Notes: generated by a model not told the origin, from the sequence alone. A stretch of 64,000 bases of DNA from Acinetobacter sp. UBA3106 (GCA_002365595.1 DFAM01000009.1:62001-126000), one strand, 5' to 3'. Positions 8,257 to 17,874 are shown, counted from the first letter of the stretch. Numbers and translations: made by a program.

Positions 8257-9960
8257 TCACCCCGCCACTTTATTCTTGCCATTTTCTTTGGCCTGAAATA
8301 AAGACTTGTCGGCTTTTTCCAGTAATGCCATCCACGATGCTGCACCAACTGCCACACCTGCACTCACCGAAATCTGGATATTCTCATTGAGCTCGGCAAT
8401 ATACAGTTCAGAGCTGCCAATCTCTTTAAGAATTTTATTGGCAACAACCCAGGCATCGTGAAAATTAGCCTGTTCGATTAACACCAAAAACTCATCACCA
8501 CCATAACGCACGATCAAATCCGAAGTACGCACATTAAATTGTAACTTTTCCGCGACTAGCCTAATAACTTCATCACCGACAATATGCCCGAATGTATCAT
8601 TTACATATTTAAAATCATCAATATCAAAAATAATCAGGGCTGTTTGAGTAAATTTTTCAGGTTTCTTTTCCAAATACTTAATGTATTCATCCAAAGCCAA
8701 ACGGTTGGATACACCAGTTAAACTATCAGTATTGGCAATATTCCTAAGTTGGAATTCTAAAGCATCGCGTTGCTGTAGCACGGATTTCAACTTTTTAATT
8801 GCTTCTAGCAAAGTGACCGGATCAGCTGAAGCATTTTCACCTTCATAATCTATACCTTTATGCTGTGCCAAACGAAGAATGGTATTTTTGGCTTTCATTA
8901 AGGGCCTAAATACTCCATTTCGCGCATAAATCATGGTAAAAAATGCCGTGATTAAACAGATCAATGCCACCAACACAGTGAAAATCAATTTTTGCTGTGC
9001 TTGTTGCTTATCTTTTTCTGCCACCTTCACACTGTAATCCAAAAGATAGCTTTGCAAATTTACCACTGTGGCAAAATTGTCCACAATCGACTCTGTTAAT
9101 TGTGTACCGCTTAATGAGTAACGTTGATTATGCCTACTTTCATCCATCAGACGCGTGACCATTGGAATGCTCTGATCTAAAAACTGCGTTTTCACTTGCT
9201 GATATAAAGCAAGATATTCCGGAGTTTTATCCTGCTCAGGCTGTATGGTATTCACCAATGCCCATAAATATTTGGCCTGATGCTGAGTTTGCAATGAACG
9301 GGCCAGATTCTCTTCAGGCATTTTTTCTGCAAAAGTCACCGCGGCCATGATATTAGATGCCACTCGCCCCGCCTGATCACGTAAATCTGCCAGAATTAAA
9401 ATCAACGTGTAGTACTCGGACACAGAGGTTTTTTTAGCTTCAGATTGTACTAATACAAGTTTTAATACATCGCGACAACTATCCCATGCCGTGAACATCT
9501 GCTTAATTGCATGGTCCAGCTTTTGTGAAGTACGTTCAGATTGCGGTAAGGCAGCATAGGCATCTACAGCTTGCCGGCCTTGCTGTAAACTCACTTTTAA
9601 ATTGGAAGATAACTGAGGTAAAGGAGCAGAAAAACCGGCTGTATTCAAAGTCTTTAAGGTTTGCTCAATCTGTAAATTAACTTTTTCTCGATAAGCATGC
9701 AGCTCCTTTAGATTCGCCGCTAGTTCCTCAGCACTACTCGACATCACCTTATTCGCAGGTGCTCTTTCACGTGAAATTCTATTGGCTAAATCGGCCACTG
9801 CACGTAGCGCAGAAATTTCAGTTAAAGCCCGATCTGCTGTTTGATAACGCTGATAGCTACTGACAATTAAAGAAATAGAAAGAAAAAGTAGCGACAAGAT
9901 GATGATCATCATCGACCAGAACAGGCGCTGGCTGATATGTTTCGAACGTAATTTGTACAT
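8257..9960 (-). CDS. Membrane-anchored diguanylate cyclase (GGDEF)
   Basis: It makes cyclic di-GMP from two GTP. A transmembrane helix (about 14-34), a roughly 290-residue helical extracytoplasmic sensor, and a second helix (about 323-345) precede a C-terminal GGDEF domain that begins with DSLTGVSNR and has the intact catalytic motif GGDEF at 487-491. An RxxD inhibitory site (RTSD, 478-481) lies five residues before it, so product feedback is expected. No EAL domain. The sensor resembles no ligand domain I can name. Single-gene unit; the signal is unknown. Confidence 0.92.
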   Translation of the reverse strand: MYKLRSKHISQRLFWSMMIIILSLLFLSISLIVSSYQRYQTADRALTEISALRAVADLANRISRERAPANKVMSSSAEELAANLKELHAYREKVNLQIEQTLKTLNTAGFSAPLPQLSSNLKVSLQQGRQAVDAYAALPQSERTSQKLDHAIKQMFTAWDSCRDVLKLVLVQSEAKKTSVSEYYTLILILADLRDQAGRVASNIMAAVTFAEKMPEENLARSLQTQHQAKYLWALVNTIQPEQDKTPEYLALYQQVKTQFLDQSIPMVTRLMDESRHNQRYSLSGTQLTESIVDNFATVVNLQSYLLDYSVKVAEKDKQQAQQKLIFTVLVALICLITAFFTMIYARNGVFRPLMKAKNTILRLAQHKGIDYEGENASADPVTLLEAIKKLKSVLQQRDALEFQLRNIANTDSLTGVSNRLALDEYIKYLEKKPEKFTQTALIIFDIDDFKYVNDTFGHIVGDEVIRLVAEKLQFNVRTSDLIVRYGGDEFLVLIEQANFHDAWVVANKILKEIGSSELYIAELNENIQISVSAGVAVGAASWMALLEKADKSLFQAKENGKNKVAG

Positions 9961-10173
9961 GGATCAATACGCTCCACACAATAACAGCTGGCTATTCATC
10001 GTCAGTTTTCGCTTACAATACAATTGTATATCTTACATTAATTTAATATTTAATAGATAAAATTTAACCAATTTTAGTAACTTTATATAAATTATCAATA
10101 GCTTATATGATTTTATGATCAGACATCATATTCATCTATCATTTTTAAATTTTGCTCTTTCATTCCTTTGAAA

Positions 10174-11016
10174 CTAATTTAAATAAAAGAATAATCCCAG
10201 CTTATCTAAAATATCTAAACTGAGGTGTTTGCGCTCGCCCACCTCATCCTTGTCATGCATGTCCAGATTTAAAACAAAAGCGTTAATCTGGCCATTGGGC
10301 TGTTCAACCCAGCCGGTATACCAGCCCACTTGTGGCTGTACATCCATTCCCCAGCCACTTTTTGCATATAGTTTGGTCTCGCCATGGCGCTCTATAAAAA
10401 GCATGTCTTTGACTTGTTTTTGCACAGAGGCATCGAAAGGTAATTGCTCGGTAGCCAGCTGATAAGCAAATTTTGCTTCCTGTTCAGGGGTAATTTTCAG
10501 AGGACCCAGCAGCCAGAAGTTATCGACCTGTTGCCCAATGTTTTGATTACCAAAACCGACCCGGCGAACTTCTTGTTGCATCAGGTCTAGTCCAATCCGT
10601 CTGGCCAGTTCCTGATAAACAGGAACTGCGGAAGCCTGCATGGCCTGTCCCAAGGTCATGTCTTTTTCCCAAGCGGCAAAACTACGTTTCTGACCATCCC
10701 ATTTAAACACCTCAGTAGTATTCGCTTTATGGTGCTGCAAACCAATCAAGGCATTTAACATTTTAAAAGTTGAAGCTGGAATATAAGCATTATTGGCACG
10801 TGTTAAAGCATTTCCATAACGATTGAACTGCTTTCCATCATAAGTAATAAAGACAGCCTGTTTATTGGCTTGATTGAAAAGTGTGGCAATCTCAGCTGAT
10901 CGAGCTGCTATGGTATGAGAAATAGGCAGGTTTAAATTTTGATTTTTCTGCGTCTGGCAAGCAGTTAATTGCGTAAAGACCATTACGCAGCCCAAGCAAA
11001 ACAATCCGTGTTTCAT
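10174..11016 (-). CDS. Class D beta-lactamase (OXA family), lipoprotein-type signal
   Basis: Serine beta-lactamase. The start at 11016 is chosen because GGAAA lies 8 nt upstream and the product then begins with a signal peptide ending in lipobox LTAC (Cys20); the frame extends 13 codons further upstream without support. Class D motifs are complete: STFK at 82-85, SAV at 129-131, FGN at 155-157 and KSG at 219-221. FGN in place of YGN is typical of Acinetobacter carbapenem-hydrolysing OXAs. The core resembles species-intrinsic OXAs (OXA-58/-134/-211 type groups); the exact subgroup needs alignment. No insertion sequence lies upstream, so expression is probably low. Confidence 0.93.
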   Translation of the reverse strand: MKHGLFCLGCVMVFTQLTACQTQKNQNLNLPISHTIAARSAEIATLFNQANKQAVFITYDGKQFNRYGNALTRANNAYIPASTFKMLNALIGLQHHKANTTEVFKWDGQKRSFAAWEKDMTLGQAMQASAVPVYQELARRIGLDLMQQEVRRVGFGNQNIGQQVDNFWLLGPLKITPEQEAKFAYQLATEQLPFDASVQKQVKDMLFIERHGETKLYAKSGWGMDVQPQVGWYTGWVEQPNGQINAFVLNLDMHDKDEVGERKHLSLDILDKLGLFFYLN

Positions 11017-11125
11017 CTGTAAATTTCCAGGAAATGAAGGATTTATTTGTATCAAATTTCATTGATGGGTTTTGTATCAATTACGCATAACTAAAAAATA
11101 TTTACACAGCAGTTGTAAGAAAATA

Positions 11126-11258
11126 TTTACAAATGCCACAATTAAGTGCATACTGCACCGCATTAGGGCAAATTAAATATATTCCTCAGCAGATTTTTTA
11201 GTTTACCCGAAGATTTTGGCGAAAAAACCTCAGTTTTCTTTGAAAACTGGGGTTTTTT
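11126..11258 (+). ncRNA. Candidate small RNA (plus strand) upstream of the OXA gene
   Basis: A TTTACA (11126-11131)/CATACT (11149-11154) promoter-like pair with 17-nt spacing precedes about 100 nt with no ORF. The stretch ends in a strong intrinsic terminator at 11222-11258: CCTCAGTTTTC / GAAAACTGGGG stem with a T6 tail. A terminator with no gene in front of it is best explained by a short RNA. It could instead be a leader or a relic. Confidence 0.4.
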
Positions 11259-11451
11259 ATGCTCAACAGTTTAATAAATAATCGATAAATATTGCATAAA
11301 ATGCACCATATTGGTGCCAAATAAACTGATCTAGAACTCAACTTTAGAAAATTAACGATTGCATGATTAAAAGTAGACTGTATTTATAGAATGAGGATGC
11401 TTCTCTTCTCATTATTTATTTCTTTTAAACCCCCAAAGTGCTTTATTTTAA

Positions 11452-11591
11452 GTAAAAAAAAGCCCAACCTTGGGGAAAGTTAGGCATATAAAAACAAAAA
11501 CTTGTTTATGGAGAATCAGATCATCATCACATTATTTCAATGTTGTATGAATTGATAGGGGTATTATGTTAAAAATAACCAACCAAGTAAA
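11452..11591 (-). ncRNA. Candidate small RNA (minus strand) upstream of the porin gene
   Basis: Minus-strand TTTACT (11591-11586) and CATAAT (11568-11563), 17 nt apart, predict a start near 11556. About 100 nt on is an intrinsic terminator: GTTAGGC (11479-11485) and GCCCAAC (11462-11468), one G-T pair, then an eight-T run. A small ACATT/AATGT hairpin sits near the 5' end. No ORF. It is divergent from the porin gene. Confidence 0.42.
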
Positions 11592-11995
11592 GTTTATTAA
11601 AACAATAAGATATTAATTTAATCACAAAAATAAATCTTTTATGTTAAATAGGTCACAAAATAAAAAATTTGGTGTTTATTTTTTAAACAAATATTTTCTT
11701 TTGATGTGAATTTTATGATCAAAATTGGATAATTTCCTGAAAAATGGGACTTAGTTCGCACAATAAAATCCACTTCAATTGAATTTAACAATTAATTTTT
11801 AAAAGTAATTCAATTTAACAGTGAAAAAGTCGATTAATTTTTGTTTATTCCTGAAAACATTAGCTTTAAAAATGCTCATATTCATTTGTTCTAAAAACAA
11901 TTTTTAAAGTTGACAGAAAAAAACCAGTTGTTCTTTTTTTAATCACATATATTATTGATAACAAAAACTCAACAAAATAATGTTCTTTTACTTCA
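11592..11995. other. AT-rich gene-free upstream region of the porin gene
   Basis: The sequence is very AT-rich, with no ORF of note and no GC-rich stem. Short repeated AATTTAACA-type words occur around 11777-11820. It may bind nucleoid proteins; nothing specific can be claimed. Confidence 0.4.
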
Positions 11996-12023
11996 TTGAC
12001 TTAATGTTTTGTTACAATACAAT
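11996..12023 (+). promoter_or_regulatory. Promoter of the Omp33-36-like porin
   Basis: TTGACT (11996-12001), 16-nt spacer, TACAAT (12018-12023). The spacer ends in TGTTACAA (12010-12017), an octamer also found at the promoters of the two porin paralogues at 39.6 and 40.6 kb. Confidence 0.65.
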
Positions 12024-12064
12024 GCTGCTAGTTTAATCCATCTGTAATAGAACTGGAAATTATT

Positions 12065-12949
12065 ATGAAAAAACTCGGTTTAGCCACTGCTTTATTATTA
12101 GCCATGACCGGTGCTCAAGCGTATCAGGTAGAAGTACAAGGTCAATCTGAATACATCGACAACACAGTAAATGACAAAAACTTTACTGGTGCTGTACAAG
12201 GTACTTATTACTTTAAAGATGTTGATTCTTCTAAAGGTCCATTGGCTGAAGCAGCGTTTTTAAACCAGGCGTCTAACGTGTCTGTAGCTTATAACTACGG
12301 TGAATACGATGTGGATGCAGAGAATTCTGATTTCACTTCTCACACTATTGGCGCTAAAGCTGAAGCTTATGTTCCAACTAAAGTTGTTCCTGTATATGCT
12401 AGCACTTCTTATAGCAACACCATTACTGACAACAAAGATGGTAATGCAGACGATCACGGCGACCGTTATGCAGTAGAACTTGGTGCTGTTGTAATCCCTA
12501 ACTTCTTGGTTGCTGTAGGTTATACAAGCGCAACGAACCAAACTTCTTATGATGCTTTCAACATTCTAAACAATGGTGTTGCTAAAGCTGCTTTAGAATC
12601 TGACACTATTGCTGACGACCAAGATGCAATTACTGCACGTACCAAATACGTAGGTGCGATCGATGGTACTAATATGTCTATCGGCTTTGAAACTAACATG
12701 TTATTCGCTGAATATAATGCTTACGGTTTCAAAACTGACTTGTTCTTAAATCCACAATTAAGCGTGGGTGCTTCTTATGCGGAAGCTCGCATTTCTGGTA
12801 ACACTAACCCTAAAGCTTGGGGTGCGAATGTAAACTACTTCATCACTCCTGCTGTTGCAGTTGGTGCTTCTTATGTAAATGCGAATGCTGAAAAAGGTTC
12901 TGTATACGATACAGAAACTGTTGGCGTAAATGCTAAATTCCGTTTCTAA
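12065..12949 (+). CDS. Putative porin, Omp33-36 homologue
   Basis: Residues 1-19 are a signal peptide (MKKLGLATALLLAMTGAQA). The mature protein begins YQVEVQGQSEYID, has alternating short beta strands throughout, and ends in Phe (KFRF), the outer-membrane assembly signal. The sequence closely resembles A. baumannii Omp33-36, a porin linked there to carbapenem entry and host-cell effects; that match is from memory. The PLAEAAFLNQASNV block (about 60-73) is shared with the paralogues at 39633 and 40598. The gene has its own promoter and a shared bidirectional terminator. The 294-residue length is normal. Confidence 0.9.
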   Translation: MKKLGLATALLLAMTGAQAYQVEVQGQSEYIDNTVNDKNFTGAVQGTYYFKDVDSSKGPLAEAAFLNQASNVSVAYNYGEYDVDAENSDFTSHTIGAKAEAYVPTKVVPVYASTSYSNTITDNKDGNADDHGDRYAVELGAVVIPNFLVAVGYTSATNQTSYDAFNILNNGVAKAALESDTIADDQDAITARTKYVGAIDGTNMSIGFETNMLFAEYNAYGFKTDLFLNPQLSVGASYAEARISGNTNPKAWGANVNYFITPAVAVGASYVNANAEKGSVYDTETVGVNAKFRF

Positions 12950-12971
12950 TTTCTGATTAGAAAAAGAATTC

Positions 12972-13000
12972 AAAAAAGGACGCTTTAAGCGTCCTTTTTT
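12972..13000. terminator. Bidirectional terminator between porin and betT
   Basis: A 19-nt palindromic stem (12977-12995, AGGACGC...GCGTCCT) has A6 before and T6 after it, and serves two convergent genes. Confidence 0.9.
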
Positions 13001-13011
13001 ATTTTCTGGAT

Positions 13012-14982
13012 TTATTCAGATGTTCGAACCAGACTTAAAAAGTGTAAATGACGTTCATATTGATCAATAATATCTTGTAATAAATCTTCTGACGTCCAGT
13101 CCATCACATCATAATTCTGACCGCCTTCTCTTAAAAAGACCTCTGCCTGATAATAGGTCATTTCATTCGCAGTCATTTCTGGCATGAAACTCGGCGGAAC
13201 GGTTTCGCGTGTTACCACTTGGTAAATGAAATTAATTTCATCATGATGATCGACTCTCAATTCCAGACCATCAGCAATTGAAAGAATATTCACCGTCAAC
13301 TTACGTCGTTGAAACTCCTTTTGCACGCTTTGAAAAGCCTTAGCTACCTCAGTCTCAATATACTGTTTCACCTCCGCTTCAGTATGCGGATAATGCATAA
13401 TCAGCCCCAGACGTTGTTGCCAGCTGCGTGGGTTTTGAATCGCCCGTGGGGTAATCCGCGCTTCTTGCAATGCGTTCATTTTAGTGATGTCTAGGCGTAA
13501 AGCTTTTAATAGCCCCCAACAGATCAATAGCATAATGAAAGTGAACGGTAAGGCGCTCATCATGGTGGCTGACTGCAATGCACCCAGCCCACCCACCAAC
13601 AGCAGCACAATCGCCAATAATGCCATCAGTACCGTCCAAAACAGTCGCTGCCAGGTCGGAGAGTTTTCAGATTTTGCAGTTAAATAATCGGTCACCAGTG
13701 CACCCGAATCTGCAGAAGTTACAAAAAACAGCATTACTAAAAATGTTGCCAGCAAACTCATGACACTGGAAAAAGGCAAGTTGTGTAAGAACTGGAATAA
13801 CGCAACCGATGAATCACGTTGTACTGCCAAAACCAGCGCATGATTGGCTTCATGCAAAATGCTATATAACGCGGCATTCCCCATAAAGCCCATCCAGATC
13901 AGGGTAAAACCCGTTGGAATGAGCAAGACTCCGACAATAAATTCACGAATGCTGCGGCCTTGGGATACCCGGGCAATAAACATTCCCACAAATGGCGACC
14001 ATGAAATCCACCAGGCCCAGTACATAATGGTCCAGCCACCAATCCAGCCATTGGGTTGATAGGCATATAAATTAAAGGTCATCGCAAATAAATTTGAGAT
14101 GTATTGCCCGGCATTTTGAATGGTGGTTTGCAGTAAATAAATAGACGAGCTGGTAAAAAATACGAACAGCAATAAAATCAGTGCCAGAATCAAATTTAAT
14201 TCAGACAGCCGTTTAATGCCTTTATCCAGTCCAAAAAATACCGAAATGGAGGCCATGGCACTGACCAAAATAATCAGCACAACTTGGGTACCTGCCGATT
14301 GCTGGATTCCAAACAGATAGTTCAATCCCGAATTAATTTGGGTGACCCCAAACCCCAAGGTGGTCGCCACACCAAATACGGTACCAAGGGTGGCAAAGGT
14401 ATCGACTGCATCACCCATCGGACCATAAATTTTCTGGCCAATCATCGGATATAAGGCAGAACGGATTTTCAGCGGTAAATTGTGCCGATAAGCAAAATAA
14501 GCCAGCGCTAGACCCACGAGGGTATAAATCGCCCAGGCATGCAAGCCCCAGTGGAAGAAAGTCACCCGCATGGCTTGTTGAGCAGACTGGATCGTTTCAG
14601 CCGGACCTGTCGGGGGCGAAACATAATGCATGACCGGTTCGGCAACTCCAAAGAACATCAGCCCGATCCCCATGCCTGCGGTAAATAACATAGCAAACCA
14701 CGAAGCATTGCTATAGCTGGGCTGGCTATGGTCAGGACCGAGTTTAATTCTACCCATGTCCGACAGTGCAATATAAATCAGCAAAATAAGAAATATCGCC
14801 ACCGATAAAACATAGAACCAGCTAAAAGAATCGGTGACCCATTGATTGAGCTGTTTGGTAATCAGATCAAAAGAATTCGGTGCTAAAACCACTATTGCGA
14901 GGAAGATGACAATAATAGCGACCGTACTTAAAAACACATTTGGATTGACGTTGGCAAACCAGGATGAATTTTTAGAAGGCAT
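13012..14982 (-). CDS. betT: BCCT-family choline transporter BetT
   Basis: It imports choline or betaine across the inner membrane using an ion gradient. The 656 residues contain twelve membrane helices. The betaine/choline/carnitine glycine-rich motif GMGIGLMFFGVAEP is at 103-116, and the aromatic substrate-box region YWAWWISWSPFVG is near 320. A cytoplasmic C-terminal tail of about 150 residues is the feature that separates BetT from the shorter BCCT carriers and is tied to osmotic regulation. GGAGG precedes the ATG. No betIBA genes are in view. Specificity for choline is inferred from length and family. Confidence 0.88.
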   Translation of the reverse strand: MPSKNSSWFANVNPNVFLSTVAIIVIFLAIVVLAPNSFDLITKQLNQWVTDSFSWFYVLSVAIFLILLIYIALSDMGRIKLGPDHSQPSYSNASWFAMLFTAGMGIGLMFFGVAEPVMHYVSPPTGPAETIQSAQQAMRVTFFHWGLHAWAIYTLVGLALAYFAYRHNLPLKIRSALYPMIGQKIYGPMGDAVDTFATLGTVFGVATTLGFGVTQINSGLNYLFGIQQSAGTQVVLIILVSAMASISVFFGLDKGIKRLSELNLILALILLLFVFFTSSSIYLLQTTIQNAGQYISNLFAMTFNLYAYQPNGWIGGWTIMYWAWWISWSPFVGMFIARVSQGRSIREFIVGVLLIPTGFTLIWMGFMGNAALYSILHEANHALVLAVQRDSSVALFQFLHNLPFSSVMSLLATFLVMLFFVTSADSGALVTDYLTAKSENSPTWQRLFWTVLMALLAIVLLLVGGLGALQSATMMSALPFTFIMLLICWGLLKALRLDITKMNALQEARITPRAIQNPRSWQQRLGLIMHYPHTEAEVKQYIETEVAKAFQSVQKEFQRRKLTVNILSIADGLELRVDHHDEINFIYQVVTRETVPPSFMPEMTANEMTYYQAEVFLREGGQNYDVMDWTSEDLLQDIIDQYERHLHFLSLVRTSE

Positions 14983-15156
14983 ATATCCTCCATTTTATAT
15001 TTTAATTAACGTGACAGACCAAGTTGGTCAAATGAAGCATTTATCGAAGATAAATAAAAGACGAGCTCAGTAGAACTAAATAAAAACTCGAAAGCATCAT
15101 AAATAAATAATCAGAACAAAGCAGTTACATTCCTGTAACTTATTCAAAAATCGAAT

Positions 15157-15849
15157 CTATTTTTTATTTTTATCCCGATTGGGTAAATGGACAATATATT
15201 GCAAGGCGATTAGGCGTGACACAATCAGGGCCAAATACATCACCCCGCAGAACATTTGCAGCAAGGCCAGTACCCGTGCAGGGGCACTTCGGGGAATCAG
15301 ATCGGACAAGCCGGTTGCGGACTGCAAACTAAAGCTCAAGAACAGTAAATCAAGCCAGCTTTGTAAACCTGCCACATTGGGATTCTGAAAGCTTGCCGGC
15401 ACCAACAGTTGGCAAACGTTATATAAAAATGCAAATCCCCAGGCAAGCAGGGTAAATACCGCACCCGCAGCAAACAGTTCATCTCGGGTTAAATAGCGGT
15501 CTTCGAACATATAGCGCAGCAGACCATAAGCTGCACTAAAGTAAGCAGCGGCTTCAAAGCCATGGGCAATCACCTGTATCCATGGATTTTCTATGCCTAA
15601 TAAAATCAGGGAAGAAAAAATCACCGCACCACTGACAAAACTTAGGCCCAAAAAGGTAAACATAGGCGTTTGCCGAATGACTTTGGCAATCACCAATAAC
15701 ACCAGCACTCCCAATAACCAGATGAGCGTACGGTAAGGAATGCTGTAATTGACTGCAACAGACAAAATCAAAATGATAAATTGTAATAAAAGTAGCCATG
15801 CTGAAGGCAATAAGCGAAATACCTTCCACACATCAATAATAGCCTGCAT
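15157..15849 (-). CDS. Ion-channel fold membrane protein with degenerate K+ filter
   Basis: About six hydrophobic segments end in a pore-like hairpin (LLFLSFSLQSATGLSDLIP, near residue 190) followed by a long last helix. This is the arrangement of two-TM potassium channels, but the filter that should read TVGYGD reads SATGLSDL. The start at 15849 is chosen because it is ATG with GGAG 7 nt upstream; the frame continues upstream to a TTG start at 15885 without a ribosome site. The product is 230 residues. Such proteins are annotated as potassium channel family; ion selectivity is doubtful. No terminator is visible. Confidence 0.7.
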   Translation of the reverse strand: MQAIIDVWKVFRLLPSAWLLLLQFIILILSVAVNYSIPYRTLIWLLGVLVLLVIAKVIRQTPMFTFLGLSFVSGAVIFSSLILLGIENPWIQVIAHGFEAAAYFSAAYGLLRYMFEDRYLTRDELFAAGAVFTLLAWGFAFLYNVCQLLVPASFQNPNVAGLQSWLDLLFLSFSLQSATGLSDLIPRSAPARVLALLQMFCGVMYLALIVSRLIALQYIVHLPNRDKNKK

Positions 15850-16115
15850 TGTTTGCTCCAGAATATTGCCTTTCTTATGACTCAATTTTTCAGCATTTTT
15901 TTATGTTTCTTTTAATCAACTTAGCACAAATCCCCTCAACAACCAGTGAAACATTTGTATAAAAATGATTGAACAATCCCGTTCTTTAACAATGTTCAAT
16001 TCCATTCAAACAAAGCTGAATCGTGCCAGACAGAAGTGATTGAGATAAGATTTTTCACCCGGCCAAAACCTGGTCAAAACATTCTTATCCAGTTTTTTCT
16101 ATTTGCTGAAGTCAT

Positions 16116-16142
16116 AAAAAAAGCCCCTGACGGGGCTTTTTT
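16116..16142 (-). terminator. Terminator of actP
   Basis: AGCCCC TGAC GGGGCT stem with seven T on the minus strand, just after the actP stop. Confidence 0.9.
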
Positions 16143-16157
16143 AAAACTCGCTATCTC

Positions 16158-17873
16158 TTAGTGATCGGATGCACCAGAGATACCAATACCAGTTTGTGAA
16201 CGGACAAACTGTGCATCAAATGCCTTACGCTCTGCTTGAGCACGTGCTGAGTTATCAGTCACAGAGAACAACCAGCAGCACAGGAACGATAATGGCATTG
16301 CAAAGATTGCTGGACCATTGAATGGGTTGATTGGTGTATCAGAAATACCCAAAGTATCGACCCAAACCGCTTTAGACAGAATAATTAGGGTCACTGCTGT
16401 TACCAGACCTACCATGCCACCAATCACCGCACCGCGTGTAGTCAAGCCTTTCCAGAACATTGAAAGTACAAGAACCGGGAAGTTTGCACAACATGCCACA
16501 GAGAACGCCAAGCCAACCATGAAGGCAACGTTTTGTTTCTCGAACAGAATGCCCAAAATCATGGCAAAGATTGCAAGACCTAAAGTCGCAATTTTTGACA
16601 TACGCAATTCAGATTCAGGCGTCGTTTGACCTTTCTTGAATACGTTTGCATACAAGTCATGTGAGATTGCAGACGCGCCCGACAATGTCAAACCAGCAAC
16701 TACCGCAAGAATGGTTGCGAATGCCACTGCTGAAATGAAGCCCATGAACAAGTCGCCGCCTAAAGCATCAGACAAGTGCACCGCTGCCATGTTGTTACCA
16801 CCAACAAGTTCCAACTTGCCAGTTACTGCCATTTTTGCAACATCAAGGAATTGAGGGTTGTTTGATACGTAAAGGATCGCACCAAAACCAATGATAAAAG
16901 TAAGTAGATAGAAGTAACCAATGAAACCGGTAGCAACCACCACAGATTTACGTGCTTCTTTGGCATCTTTTACCGTAAAGAAACGCATCAAGATGTGTGG
17001 AAGACCTGCTGTACCGAACATCAATGCAAGACCCAGCGAGATGGCATCAATTGGATTGGCCGCCAGTTTACCTGGGCCCATGATATTGCCCGCTTCTGCT
17101 AAAGAAATGTCATGTACTTTAGAGAATACCTGGATCGATTGGGTGAACATTTCAGAGAAACTGAAGCCTACGCCTTTCATCACCATGAAAGCCATAAAGG
17201 TTGCACCTGAAAGTAACATCACTGCTTTAATGATTTGTACCCAAGTGGTTGCCAGCATGCCGCCGAAAATTACATAAGCCATCATCAGCAAGCCGACAAT
17301 CACCACAGCAATGTTATAGTTCAAACCAAATAGAAGCTTGATCAGCTGACCTGCACCTACCATTTGTGCAATCAGATAGAACGCCACGACTACCAGTGAA
17401 CTGAATGCAGCCAAAGTACGTACCGGTTTTTCTTCCAGACGGAATGAAACCACGTCAGACAAGTTGAATTTACCCAGGTTACGTAAACGTTCTGCCACCA
17501 GGAATAATACGATTGGCCAGCCCACCATGAAGCCTAATGAGTATAATAGTCCGTCAAAACCTGAACTGAATACCATCGCAGAAATACCGAGGAACGATGC
17601 AGCCGACATATAGTCACCGGCAATCGCCAAACCATTCTGGAAACCAGAAATACCGCCACCGGCAGTATAGAAGTCTTTGGTACTTGTCGTTTGCTTGGCT
17701 GCCCATTTGGTAATAACCAAAGTAAAGCTGACGAAAATTGCAAACATGATAATGGCATGCCAGTTGGTGGCTTGCTGTTCAGCTGTACCCAAATCCGGAC
17801 TTGCCATTGCCATAGCTGACATCATTAACGTAGACGCAGCAACTGCTCCCGTTTTCAATGAATTCCATTTCAT
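16158..17873 (-). CDS. actP: Cation/acetate symporter ActP
   Basis: Sodium:solute symporter that imports acetate and related short monocarboxylates. The start at 17873 (MKWNSLKTGAV) gives a 571-residue protein with a cleavable-looking N-terminal signal (to MAMASPDLG) and about 13 membrane helices, as in E. coli ActP. SSS signature stretches such as AGDYMSAASFLG and GGMLATTWVQ are present. It begins one base after yjcH ends, so the two are one operon. Divergent transcription from the histidine kinase gene suggests control by that system. Confidence 0.93.
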   Translation of the reverse strand: MKWNSLKTGAVAASTLMMSAMAMASPDLGTAEQQATNWHAIIMFAIFVSFTLVITKWAAKQTTSTKDFYTAGGGISGFQNGLAIAGDYMSAASFLGISAMVFSSGFDGLLYSLGFMVGWPIVLFLVAERLRNLGKFNLSDVVSFRLEEKPVRTLAAFSSLVVVAFYLIAQMVGAGQLIKLLFGLNYNIAVVIVGLLMMAYVIFGGMLATTWVQIIKAVMLLSGATFMAFMVMKGVGFSFSEMFTQSIQVFSKVHDISLAEAGNIMGPGKLAANPIDAISLGLALMFGTAGLPHILMRFFTVKDAKEARKSVVVATGFIGYFYLLTFIIGFGAILYVSNNPQFLDVAKMAVTGKLELVGGNNMAAVHLSDALGGDLFMGFISAVAFATILAVVAGLTLSGASAISHDLYANVFKKGQTTPESELRMSKIATLGLAIFAMILGILFEKQNVAFMVGLAFSVACCANFPVLVLSMFWKGLTTRGAVIGGMVGLVTAVTLIILSKAVWVDTLGISDTPINPFNGPAIFAMPLSFLCCWLFSVTDNSARAQAERKAFDAQFVRSQTGIGISGASDH

Positions 17874-17874
17874 C

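Noticed and set aside
11017..11055. Longer OXA start at 11055
   Set aside because: It would put 13 residues before the signal peptide; the internal ATG has a ribosome site and a proper lipoprotein signal.
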